A stretch of DNA of 42,240 nucleotides, from contig NMRA01000227.1 in NCBI GenBank assembly GCA_002633005.1, positions 179,863 to 222,102 of the forward strand. The letters are read 5' to 3'. The stretch is from Phoronis australis. Taxonomy: Eukaryota > Phoronida > Phoronidae. The position numbers and the translations under genes were made by a program. Positions 33,646 to 42,240 of this stretch are shown here, one piece after another. The notes under the pieces were generated by a model that saw only the letters and a program-made list of their open reading frames with translations, had not been told where the DNA came from and did no database searches. Every line of letters starts with the position of its first letter. Positions within the stretch are counted from its first letter, which is position 1.

Positions 33646-34278
33646 CTTAAAGGCGGAGGCAACCTTTTTTCATGTCATTTTTAGAAAAAATAAGGTTCGT
33701 TGATTATCCCAGACATATTTTTCACTTATTTACTGCTTTTCGTAATTTAATTAATTACTCGTCGTCTACTCCGGAAGTGACGTTTTGGGAGGCAAGAATT
33801 TCGCGCCAATTTCTTTTCATACAGTCTGACTGTGAGAGCTGTCGTGTCAGTCATTGTTCTACCTCGGTTGTGATAAGTACGGTCGTCGTTTGCTTTTGCT
33901 TACGAGTCAGTCAACACGCCACGCTGTTGCTGTGTACTGGGGTGTACTCATTATCGTCTCGAGTACAGACTGGGAAGAACTGTCCCACTTGCCCGAGTGT
34001 CCCGCGACACACTCCCACTGGAGGGTGATCTGAGCAACCAAACTGCTTACATCCCGCCGTGTGACTCCCTCGTCACACACCTGGCACCTTCCAAATAGCT
34101 CCAATACAAGTCTACAATAAACTTATCAAACTTAGGCTCACCGATCTGTTCATTGGATGACGAACTGTCGTCTTCACTGGGTGTCGAACTGGGCCTGTAT
34201 TCACTCCCACTACTCAACATCGCTGAAGGGCTGCTTACAAGTTCTGGGCTAGAGACAACAGCACAGGGCGAATCACTG

Positions 34279-34605
34279 CTAGTTCCCGGAATTGCACGCA
34301 ATTGGGTACGTTCGGAGGCACGGGTGACAGTAGATGAAGTGCCTCCAGTCACTGTATATAGTGGCCACAGCTCGCGAGGCTTCTCGTTTCAAAAACGCAC
34401 TTCTCGGGGTTGGCGACGGGGCACTGCCGGGAATCAACAGGTATGGTGCCCCTTCTTTCAAGCGTTGTTTCGCAGGGACCTTTATCAATTCAGCGTACAT
34501 ATCTGTCATATATAATCTTACCGCAGGAAATGCTTCAGTGCACCACACTCGGTAACCCTCCACTGCTTTGTACGTTGCGTGGACGGGTAGCGCTGCGTTC
34601 TTCAC
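34279..34605 (-). pseudogene. Element interior ORF (AALPVHA family)
   Basis: A 108-codon frame follows an acceptor-like GTGAAG. Its start AALPVHATYKAVEGYRVW, then RLYMTDMYAELIKVP, is conserved at 12485-12645, which shows that it was once protein coding. A Ser-rich frame (34047-34352) overlaps its end and may be the next exon in another frame. The function is unknown. Confidence 0.5.
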
Positions 34606-34723
34606 ATGAACGAGCTAGCCAAGTACGGCGAAGTGTGTCATCCTTCGGAAAGCGACGCAAGGTACCCAAAACGCGTGTGAGACGATAATGAGTACATCCC
34701 GGCACGCAGCAACAGCGTGGCAT
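34535..34723 (-). pseudogene. THAP domain N-terminal part
   Basis: Starting at the ATG (34723), the product begins MPRCCCVPGC with the THAP C-x(2-4)-C pair, and continues through FPKDDTLRRTWL, the usual FPxD...RxxW block. The later C-x2-H pair and AVPTF-type box are missing in this frame, so it is incomplete or needs splicing. The first 15 codons lie inside the terminal inverted repeat; the mirror copy at 33919-33960 encodes nearly the same start (TPRCCCVLGCTHYRL). Downstream frames carry AALPVHATYKAVEGY. Confidence 0.75.
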
Positions 34724-34999
34724 GTTGACTGACTTGTAAACAAAAGCAAACGACGACCGAACTTATCACAACCGAGGTAGAACAACGACCGACTCGACAG
34801 CTCTCCAGCACAGTCAGACTATAACGAAAAGAAATTGGCGCGAAACTCTTGCCTCCCAAAACGTCACTTCCGTAGTAGAGGTCGAGAAATTAATCAAATT
34901 AAGAAAAGCTGTAATTAAGTGAAAAATGTGTCTGGAATAATCAACGAACCTTATTTTCGCTAAAAGTGACATGAAAAAAGGTTGCCTTCGCCTTTAATT

Positions 35000-36090
35000 G
35001 CGCGTCCCGCGCCGATTCACGTTACAAAAATGGGTTTTGCACTAACAGGCAAATTTTTACGTGAACGTGAAAGTAGTGAACTGATCTGAGCTTAGGGGTC
35101 TCCAGTTATCGTAATACATGTGCGCTTGATAGACTAAGTTGAATGTGCGTTTTTACCCCTCCTGCAAAGAATGGTCATTGGATCGAATGCGAAATTTATT
35201 TGCAGATTAAAATCTGATGCATGTAAAAAATCACAGCCCGCAACGCAAAATTATTGTGTACTAACTTCATATCCAACGAACCCCGGCAGAATAAGGATTT
35301 TGGAAAAAGTAGGCCCCTTGAGAATCCTATCAAAAGATGTCTCACCAAATAAGAATTAAAAACGGGAGGTTAGTTCCGTTCGCGTTTCAAAGCGATGCGA
35401 ATTTCCTTCGCGTATCATCGCTCAAACACTCGATCGGGATTACACAGCCAACACTGGCATGTATGACGGGGTGTTATAAATGCGTAAAAATTCACGTTCA
35501 CGTCGCTTTGCGAAACATCAAGTGGGTACTTTCAGACGAAAAAAAAACCCCGGTAGGACCTATTATCTTCGCCGGGGCAGCCGGGCTGTCGAACGATATG
35601 CGCCAAACGACCATTTATTTTCTGGTTTTTATAACTTCTGTTTCCTATTCCCTTAAATCGTCTCATTTATGAACTGCCTTTGGACGGACTCACGAGATTT
35701 TCGCTACATGTTGTTTGGAAGTTCTTGGACGAGTCAACTCGTCTGTCGTACTGAGGCACAAGTACTGAGGTGCAAGTCAGCTGGCGGATAACATAGTTGC
35801 AAGCAGCGACAATCACACACCAGGAGGCAGTGTGCAGCATGTCGTAAAAGCGTGTCGTAAAGTGACAACTAAAATTCGTGGCGTTCGCTCATTTGTTGAC
35901 ATTTGCATCAACAACTTTTTACCTATTCTACCAGCTTACTTGTTGTGTAAACTTCAGTACAGCGTTATGACGTGTACGCAGTATTTCGGTAAGTATGTAT
36001 CCTTACCTGCTCCATCACCCCTTTTCCAAACATTTACATTCACGCCTCATAGTCTGTTACTGTTACTACTATTAGTATTAGTGCACAGTA
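35000..36090. other. No gene seen
   Basis: Unsupported open frames only, the longest at 35337-35672 (111 codons) with no recognisable motif. Confidence 0.35.
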
Positions 36091-36136
36091 GGACAGGTAC
36101 GTGAACTTGGAATAACGCTTAAAAAGTTAATCTCAA

Positions 36137-36478
36137 GAGTGTTGCATGAACTTGGAATGCGCGAGGCAACTTGACAAGTTCGCTCAAATAATCACGTTAA
36201 TGTTCATGAAAATTTGCACTGCACTAAATCAAGTTACATTTGAATAAGAATAAAATAATGTTAGTTGTAACCAACCTTTTCAACTAAGGGCGATCAGTTT
36301 CACCAAACAATTACTGATTTAGCCATTCACATATTCCTCCGGTTCAGCGACACGAGTTACGGCAAAGGAGAAAATGGTTGATCGCGAGGTCAATAATTAC
36401 AAAAATTCTTTTCACCAAACAAAAATTTCATCTTTTTGCCTTTTAAAAAATATTCAATAACAAGTTCACGCAACACTC
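36137..36478. mobile_element. 342-bp MITE-like element
   Basis: GAGTGTTGCATGAACTTG at 36137-36154 is the complement, with one mismatch, of CAAGTTCACGCAACACTC at 36461-36478. The flanking text also has weaker inverted similarity (TTAATCTC / GATTAAGC). The same terminal string appears at 1771-1789. No target duplication could be fixed, and no gene is inside. Confidence 0.6.
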
Positions 36479-36672
36479 ACTTCCCGCGCTTAATCATGCA
36501 CAGCAAACTCAGTCACATCATAGACTATATATAGTACTTGGACCGCCAACTCCGTATACTTTCAATGGACGAAATCTGTGATCTTATGCATAAGCCCTTG
36601 CGTCATTATTCACTGGCGACACCTGGCTAAATTTTCTGGTGCAGTTTCCAGCAAGTACGTCATCCGCTAATC

Positions 36673-36885
36673 ATGGTGGGCTACTGTGTGGCCGGTTGTT
36701 TGGCCACACACGTGAAATGCAAAGGAATTAGCTTCCATACCATCTGAAGACCTCATAATCGGCTGTGGGAAGAAAAGCATACTTCTTGTGTCAACGTGAA
36801 TGGCAGTTGTTTCAGCAATAAGACTTTATACATTTGTTCAAGGCACTTCGAAGATGCATGTTTTTTAAGAGGCTCTACTACTTAA
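36673..36885 (+). pseudogene. THAP domain pseudogene
   Basis: The frame from ATG 36673 shows YCVAGC (C5, C9), ISFHTI at 19-24, RLW at 30-32, and ICSRHFEDACF at 54-64, giving a complete C2CH THAP ligand set with 45 residues between C9 and C55, within the known range. A TGA interrupts at codon 25 (36745-36747), where the conserved proline of the FH-x-x-P block is expected, and the frame stops at 36883-36885. It is a single-exon-sized domain. It is only distantly like the THAP at 34723. It could be a relic of a P-type transposase or of a host THAP gene. Confidence 0.7.
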
Positions 36886-37655
36886 TCCTGTCCTCACAAA
36901 TCCATTTTTCTTTTCTCCGTTTTGGTGAAAACTATCTGGTAAACTTTTTAAGAAAATTGTCCGCTAAATTTCTTTCAAAGGTAGTGACTCATGGACTCCT
37001 GTCCTTACGAGGAACTTCAGTCATGGTCTAGTGTGCGAATTAACCAAATTACTCTTCGCTGGCCTTGATCAGACAGTTGGTCTCAGCAGAATGCGCACAT
37101 TTGGTCAGGATTTGGATCAGCGATTTCAACAAATTCACATTCGTGTACAAATAAATAGAACGCCGGTAAAACCTTTAACGTAAATAAAGATAACATTAAT
37201 ACTTCAGAAATAACCACCTGGACCGGTCAAACTCTATCTCGCAATTCAACAGCAGGTTATACAATTTATGCTGCACAAAATCTCACCAACTTCTTTGAAA
37301 ACATGGTACAGGAACACCAGAGGGGTGTGAAGGTTGTTTTTTAGATAAGTATTTGACCTTTTTCGAGCTTTATTTCAACGATTCAGTGCGTCTTGGAATG
37401 AAGACAATCTACAACAAAGAGAAGGATAGCCTTCACTAAAATGGCTCCTTTTACTTGCATTTTAATTATCCGTAATTAGCGAGCAACGTAGTGGAAATGC
37501 TGCTAAAACACTTAAATCTGATATCTAGCTTATACCTCTAAAAATGTCCATACAATGTCCAGAGAGAGAGAATGCTTTAATTTAGCGAGACTCGTTAGTT
37601 GTGGAATCCACTTCCTGTCCGTGACTAGTGACCTCTATTGGGTAAAGGTGAATAT
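36886..37655. other. No gene; possible 3' LTR of the retroelement
   Basis: If the retroelement is intact, its 3' long terminal repeat should lie left of the purine tract at 37661. No second LTR is in the window to compare, so its limits cannot be set. Confidence 0.35.
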
Positions 37656-37660
37656 TCTAT

Positions 37661-37670
37661 ATCTCCCCCA
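37661..37670 (-). other. Candidate polypurine tract
   Basis: On the minus strand TGGGGGAGAT lies 40 bp after the stop of the last reading frame (37710). A purine run in this position usually primes plus-strand DNA synthesis next to the 3' LTR. Confidence 0.45.
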
Positions 37671-37851
37671 GGTCATTAAGTAAGGAATGACTGACAAAAT
37701 ATTGGCTACTCAAGGGGATACATAGTCTCTGAGCCAGGAGGGTTTGGATTTGGGTCTGACGGATCGGCGTAATTGGGCTGGCGTCGATGGTTCTCCCTGG
37801 CACGGTTCTTGTGGATCTTTATGGTCATGGTCATCTGCCGTCGAAGGGTCA

Positions 37852-38248
37852 TCGTCAGCTGCTGACGAAGGGTCATCACTGGCATGTGCTGGCTGTGGCA
37901 CGTCGGGTGATGGCTCCACTTGTGAAGGTTTTCGAGGGAGTGTCGCAGCGGGCAATGCTGGAGACGAGTCATATGTGCTTGAAGATTTGGGCAGACTAAA
38001 TTGCCGGCGGTCAAGGAGATCATCCTCTACAGATCGGCTGGGCGGAGGCNTCGTCAGCTGCTGACGAAGGGTCATCACTGGCATGTGCTGGCTGTGGCGC
38101 GTCGGGTGATGGCTCCACTTGTGAGGGTTTTCGAGGGAGTGTCGCAGCGGGCAATGCTGGAGACGAGTCATATGTGCTTGAAGATTTGGACAGACTAAAT
38201 TGCCGGCGGTCAAGGAGATCATCCTCTACAGATCGGCTGGGCGGAGGC
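37852..38248. repeat. 198-bp duplication around N 38050
   Basis: 37852-38049 and 38051-38248 differ at only about three positions. They meet at a single N, which suggests two overlapping contig ends or two haplotypes joined without merging. Confidence 0.95.
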
Positions 38249-39081
38249 GAATAGACGGGCGTATATTTCCGGAGAAACTGTCTGTTCCGTAAAGTGACTC
38301 TCCCAGATCCGTGAATGCGAACGACATGCTGGTCGAATTGGCGCACTTCGATGACGCGTCCAGTTTTGTCCCAATGACGAGGGTGGTAGCCCATTTGATT
38401 CTGCACACGGACATAATCGCCAACAACAAGGGGTGGGAGCCGCTTTGTGTGTGCCATGAGTCGTTCGCTTGTTCTCAGGTGACGGTGTCGCAGGGCAGTT
38501 TCTCGTTTCGATAGGGTATCTCGCCACGTCTCATGAGGTTTGTATCGACCGGGAGATATAGGGATGAAATCTCTGATGGCATGACCAAAGACGCACATGG
38601 CAGGTGACATCTTGGTGTCGGGCGCAGGAGTATTGCGATACTGGAGGACAGCGCGTTGTACCGCATCGGTGTCGAGGTCTCCCGATGGACTGGTGTGGTC
38701 AGTGATGAGGCGCTTCATGGTTTTCACTCCTACCTCAGCTCTGCAGTTACTATGCGGAAACGCCACAGAGGATATTCGATGATGAACAACCCACGTCTTA
38801 AGGAAGTCGCGTGTTGCTGAGGCTGTAAATTCGGGGCCACCATCGCTTGCGAGCTCGTCGGGGATGCCAAATGTCACAAAGCAGCGGCGAAGACTGTCGA
38901 CAAAACCAAGTGCTCCATGTTTGGCACGTTCTATGATAGGCCAGTTAGAGTAGCGGTCCACGATTACTAGGTATGCAACGCCCCGGTATGAGAAGAAGTC
39001 GGCACAAAGGCACTGAAATGGATACTCCACCATGAGTGGGGGTGTTGGAGGTGCACGAGGTTGGGATGGCGCCATACGGTT

Positions 39082-39544
39082 GCAGTGGCCGCAACGGTTT
39101 CTCATGTCGGCAATGTCGTTGGTGATGCCTGGCCAGAAGACTGATGTTTCAGCACGAGATAACATAGACGACACCCCTTGATGAGCTGAGTGTAAAGTTT
39201 CCAGGACTGTTTGCCTGAGGCTTGGAGGCACCACAATGCGGTCGTGGTACAGGATGACGCCATCAAGAGTGGAAAGATTGTCACGAAATCTGTAAAACTT
39301 GCGAATCGCGGTNGCAGTGGCCGCAACGGTTTCTCATGTCGGCAATGTCGTTGGTGATGCCTGGCCAGAAGACTGATGTTTCAGCACGAAATAACATAGA
39401 CGACACCCCTTGATGAGCTGAGTGTAAAGTTTCCAGGACTGTTTGCCTGAGGCTAGGAGGCACCACGATGCGGTCGTGGTACAGGATGACGCCATCAAGA
39501 GTGGAAAGATTGTCACGAAATCTGTAAAACTTGCAAATCGCGGT
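39082..39544. repeat. 231-bp duplication around N 39313
   Basis: 39082-39312 and 39314-39544 differ at about four positions and flank a single N. Same explanation as the duplication at 38050. Confidence 0.95.
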
Positions 39545-39603
39545 GGGTAGAGAGTGGTGTGTATCGGGGAACCCTGATTCCACATATTCCGTGAGTTGCA
39601 TCA

Positions 39604-42240
39604 TCATGGAGTCGCTGGTTGTGGCTTGACGGACTGCATCCCATGTGACACAATGGAGCGATTCCCTGGTAGAGACAGGTGCAATATCGTCCGGGAGATG
39701 TAATTTCTCAGGAGCGCCGTGTGGGTGCCTGGAGAGCGCGTCGGCTGCTCTGTGTTTATCCCGGGGATGTGAACCACCGTGAAACGGTAGCGTAATGTTT
39801 TCTCCTTAAGATTTCGCAGTCTGGAGTTGGGTAGGTCGTCAAGGCTGCGATCGGAGAGAACTTTTAAGAGTGGTTTGTGGTCGACGGCGACCAGCAATTG
39901 CTCACAGCCGAGTACAAAGTAGCGGGTTTTGTCCAGTGCGTCTGCCACGGCGAGAGCCTCCCCTTCGATGGGTGCGTAACGAGATTGTGCAGGGTGGGTG
40001 AATCTGCTGCCGACCAAAGTTACTCGCCAGCCACCGTTGCAACAAAATGGCTTGATGGGGCGGCAATGACAATGTTTCTGCAGGAGCCAGAAGCCAATGC
40101 CATGCTTCGACCAATCTGTTGCGAGGCACGTGGGACGCGTCTTGTCATATATCTGCACACCTTGTGTGATCTCGTTGACAATGATCTGCTTCGATTCGTC
40201 AAAAAGCCGGTCCAATTCCTCGTTCCATTTGAATGGCACGTCTGCCTTGAGGAGGCTGCGAAAAGGTTGCATTCTATCAGCCATGCTGAAGGCGTATGAA
40301 ACTTGGTTTAGGAGGCCGAACCACGACCGCATGTCTGTTATATTGGTGGGTGTTGGAAATTTCAGAATGGAGTCTAAAAAGTGTCGGCTGGGGCGTACGG
40401 TCTCGTGTGTTATCTCAAAGCCCGCAAAATCTACCTCATCGCAGCCAAACACAAATTTTTCGGGGTTCAGAATGATACCGTTACGACCGCAGATGTAAAG
40501 CCAGCGGCAAGCCTGGAAAAAGCTTTCAGCGAGGTTGTCAGCCCACAGGAGAGTATCGTCAATACACTTAGTCTTGTTGGGTATGTCACTCACTAACTCG
40601 TCAAAACGGCGGGTGTACGCGTCTCCTGAAGCGATGTAGCCTTGGGGCGCCCTACAGTATCTGTAGCGGCCCCAGGGGTTAATGAAGGTTGTGAGATGAC
40701 GATCATCGGGGTGTATTGGGACGGAGTGGTAACCGTTCCAAGCGTCAAATATTGTTTTCTTTTTGCCCGGAGGAACTGAGCGTGCTTGGAGGAATGGGGA
40801 TTGCGTATGGTGGGTTTCACGACTTGCGTGGGCGTTCAACGGCTGAAGATCAACCGTGCGGCGTGGCTTGCCATTCTTTTTGGCACAGATGACCATTCTG
40901 TGGCACCAAGTGACTGGTTCTCCGACAGGCACGGGCTCTATCACCTTGAGACGGACATCTTGGTCGAGCCCGGCTTTGACGGCGTCCCGCCAGTGGAGAG
41001 GCACTGGGATAGGTGTATGGTACGCAACCGGTTTTGCCGTAGGATCAACATTCAAGCGCATTGGAGGCCCAGTCATGGTGGGCAGGGGTTGATGTTCACA
41101 TGTATTGAATGTGCTGGAGCCGTATAGGTCTAAGATGTATTGCTGGAGTTTCTCGCGGTTTTCTGTTGTGGCCGGGAAGGGTAGCTCTTTCGGGACTGGT
41201 GGTGGGGCCTCGCGCTTACGGCATTGGCATGTGTGCTGCTGCGGAGCCTGCACGTTTGTGTCAGGGTCAGGGGACATGATGCCGTTCTGAGCGACTGTCA
41301 GCGTGACGGACTCACCAATTGTGGGGAAGTCCGGCGATATTATGCCAAGGTTGGTACATACCTCTCGGCTGAGGAACACTTTTCTGGTTGTGTCAGTTAT
41401 GTACACTATGGCTTTCGTGTGCATCGGTTTCTGCGATGGTCCGCGACCAGAAAAGCGGAGTAGAGTGGCACCAAGGATGTTAATGTCGCCGTTGTTGGCC
41501 GCGTGCATCTTCATGGTGACATGGAGTAGGTCACGCTGGGAGAGACCTAGTTGTTGAAGCGTGTTGAGGCCGGCGAGGCAGCTCTGGCAGCCTGTGTCTG
41601 CCAGGCAGTGTATAACGACTGGGGTGGCCTTAGTGCAGTGTGAAGTAGGGAAGCCAAGTTGTTCGAAGTCGCTGTTGTCAGCCAAGGTAACTGAGAGTTG
41701 TACCGTGGGTTGCGGTTTCGATGCTTGGCGTCGCCATGTGTCGTTAAGACTATCGTACAGGTAATGGTCGAGTTGTATCATTGTGTGTGACTGTGTATTA
41801 CCTGTCATGTGGCAGAACACTCCACAGAGTTGGTCAAAGACTGCACTCTCATTGTTGGGAGGGGGCTTGACTTTGGGGTTGTCCTTACTCCGACATACGG
41901 ATTCGAAGTGGTGGGGTCTGTTGCAAGACAGGCAGGTGTGCCCGTAGGCGGGACAGTTCTGTCGACGGGCTTGTGCAGGGGCACTACGACCATGCCCTGT
42001 TTGACCACAGTAGGTGCAATTTGTGCTTTTGTGGGATGTCGTATCTCTTTTGTTGCAGCGGTATGAGCTGGTGGCATCTGTTTGGACGACTGGGGGGTCT
42101 AGTAGACGTGAGGCAGACCGTTTGCCAGATTCTTTGGCTTCGACAAACTGGAACACTTGCTCAAGAGACATGTCCTGGTTTTTGTCACCGAGGAGATCCA
42201 GCTGAATCTCTGGGTCGGCTAAACCCCTTATGAGAACATC
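39604..42240 (-). CDS. Ty3/gypsy gag-pol: zinc knuckle, protease, RT, RNase H (open at edge)
   Basis: The frame runs through the right edge (upstream codons continue beyond 42171). Counting from 42171: zinc knuckle at 52-98 (CTYCGQTGH, CPAYGHTC, CNRPHHF), aspartic protease DTG at 192-194 in CLADTGCQS, reverse transcriptase about 370-595 with NGYHSVPIHPDDR and the catalytic box CIDDTLLW at 536-543, and RNase H with D686 (TDWSKHG), E736/E738 and D764 (VDHKPL). The RT box is IDD after Cys, where Tyr or Phe is usual. RT-RNase H-integrase order defines the Ty3/gypsy type. The frame shifts near 39755-39765, after HIPG, so the typical ADALSRH end is in another frame; this looks like a true indel, since no N is there. 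The element is probably inactive. Confidence 0.93.
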   Translation of the reverse strand, partial: DVLIRGLADPEIQLDLLGDKNQDMSLEQVFQFVEAKESGKRSASRLLDPPVVQTDATSSYRCNKRDTTSHKSTNCTYCGQTGHGRSAPAQARRQNCPAYGHTCLSCNRPHHFESVCRSKDNPKVKPPPNNESAVFDQLCGVFCHMTGNTQSHTMIQLDHYLYDSLNDTWRRQASKPQPTVQLSVTLADNSDFEQLGFPTSHCTKATPVVIHCLADTGCQSCLAGLNTLQQLGLSQRDLLHVTMKMHAANNGDINILGATLLRFSGRGPSQKPMHTKAIVYITDTTRKVFLSREVCTNLGIISPDFPTIGESVTLTVAQNGIMSPDPDTNVQAPQQHTCQCRKREAPPPVPKELPFPATTENREKLQQYILDLYGSSTFNTCEHQPLPTMTGPPMRLNVDPTAKPVAYHTPIPVPLHWRDAVKAGLDQDVRLKVIEPVPVGEPVTWCHRMVICAKKNGKPRRTVDLQPLNAHASRETHHTQSPFLQARSVPPGKKKTIFDAWNGYHSVPIHPDDRHLTTFINPWGRYRYCRAPQGYIASGDAYTRRFDELVSDIPNKTKCIDDTLLWADNLAESFFQACRWLYICGRNGIILNPEKFVFGCDEVDFAGFEITHETVRPSRHFLDSILKFPTPTNITDMRSWFGLLNQVSYAFSMADRMQPFRSLLKADVPFKWNEELDRLFDESKQIIVNEITQGVQIYDKTRPTCLATDWSKHGIGFWLLQKHCHCRPIKPFCCNGGWRVTLVGSRFTHPAQSRYAPIEGEALAVADALDKTRYFVLGCEQLLVAVDHKPLLKVLSDRSLDDLPNSRLRNLKEKTLRYRFTVVHIPGINTEQPTRSPGTHTALLRNYISRTILHLSLPGNRSIVSHGMQSVKPQPATP

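Larger units (their letters stand above)
33651..34993 (-). mobile_element. TTAA-flanked THAP-containing DNA transposon
   Basis: The element is bounded on both sides by TTAA (33647-33650 and 34994-34997). Termini AGGCGGAGGCAACC and the complement of AGGCGAAGGCAACC open inverted repeats of about 310 bp (33651-33960, 34680-34993) at roughly 85% identity or better. The centre holds minus-strand reading frames including a THAP domain. THAP is the DNA-binding domain of P-type transposases, while TTAA duplication is typical of piggyBac, so the class is unresolved. No catalytic transposase core is seen in 0.7 kb of interior, so the copy is non-autonomous or deleted. Confidence 0.85.
37710..39607 (-). 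pseudogene. Ty3/gypsy integrase region (interrupted by assembly duplications)
   Basis: Order on the minus strand: HHCC zinc finger (H15, H18, C48, C51 counted from 39234), DDE core with D79 in CADFF, D131 in SDGGPEF and E167 in CRAEVGVK (spacing D-51-D-35-E), then a GPY/F-like C-terminal part (VGDYVRVQNQMGYHPRHW; GSGRVTLRNRQFLR) and a basic tail ending YVSP. The usual N-G-R before the catalytic E is N-C-R. The open frame is broken at N 39313 and N 38050, each flanked by near-identical duplicates; collapsing either one would put the neighbouring parts in the same frame. The breaks are thus probably assembly faults. The start shown as 39607 overlaps the preceding frame. Confidence 0.88.

Noticed and set aside
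35337-35672. 111-codon plus-strand frame
   Set aside because: No motif, no context; length is compatible with chance.
40097-40498. Plus-strand frames opposite the retroelement polymerase
   Set aside because: They are antisense shadows of a long frame with clear RT and RNase H motifs.

Overview
The window looks like nuclear DNA of a marine invertebrate animal, possibly a deuterostome such as an amphioxus or hemichordate; the exact taxon cannot be fixed from this sequence. The reasons are an AT-rich, intron-bearing gene with GT-AG splice sites, a BTB-BACK-Kelch protein, a truncated LINE, tRNA-like SINEs, THAP-bearing DNA transposons, many foldback elements, and a Ty3/gypsy-type retroelement. 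There is no sign of prokaryotic gene organisation. Three isolated N positions mark contig joins of a draft assembly, and two of them sit between near-identical duplicated blocks.

Layout. 1-4,330 is a patchwork of short repeats: a foldback element with 8-bp target duplications (1,891-2,838), a second inverted repeat, and the 3' end of a LINE on the minus strand. 4,840-8,120 is a satellite of about 171 bp per unit whose core is a hairpin; a 1.4-kb TA-flanked transposon (5,543-6,939) has jumped into it. 8,130-13,190 holds SINEs, members of a decayed repeat family and a relic exon. 13,195-20,163 is the only convincing host gene, a plus-strand BTB-BACK-Kelch gene of the type that serves as Cullin-3 substrate adaptors. 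It contains pieces of two BTB domains, and exon phases show how they can and cannot be joined. Its introns carry a 37-bp minisatellite and a 40-bp tandem repeat, and one exon carries an in-frame 24-bp repeat.

20,164-24,400 is non-coding and rich in one repeat family. 24,420-26,400 is a GC-rich block ending in a tandem repeat of about 250 bp that is split by a 174-bp insertion, of which an inverted copy starts the window. 28,019-28,324 encodes a Cys-rich CXC-like segment. 33,651-34,993 is a TTAA-flanked element with 310-bp inverted termini and a THAP domain. 36,673-36,885 is a separate, broken THAP gene. 37,700 to the right edge is a Ty3/gypsy-type retroelement on the minus strand (gag zinc knuckle, protease, RT, RNase H, integrase), open at the right edge.

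Most of the window is therefore the product of repeated mobile-element insertion around one host gene. The most interesting points are the double-BTB architecture of the Kelch gene, the hairpin satellite with its dated insertion, the THAP element whose long terminal repeats include the start of its own gene, and a possible ancient protein relative of that element at about 12.5 kb.
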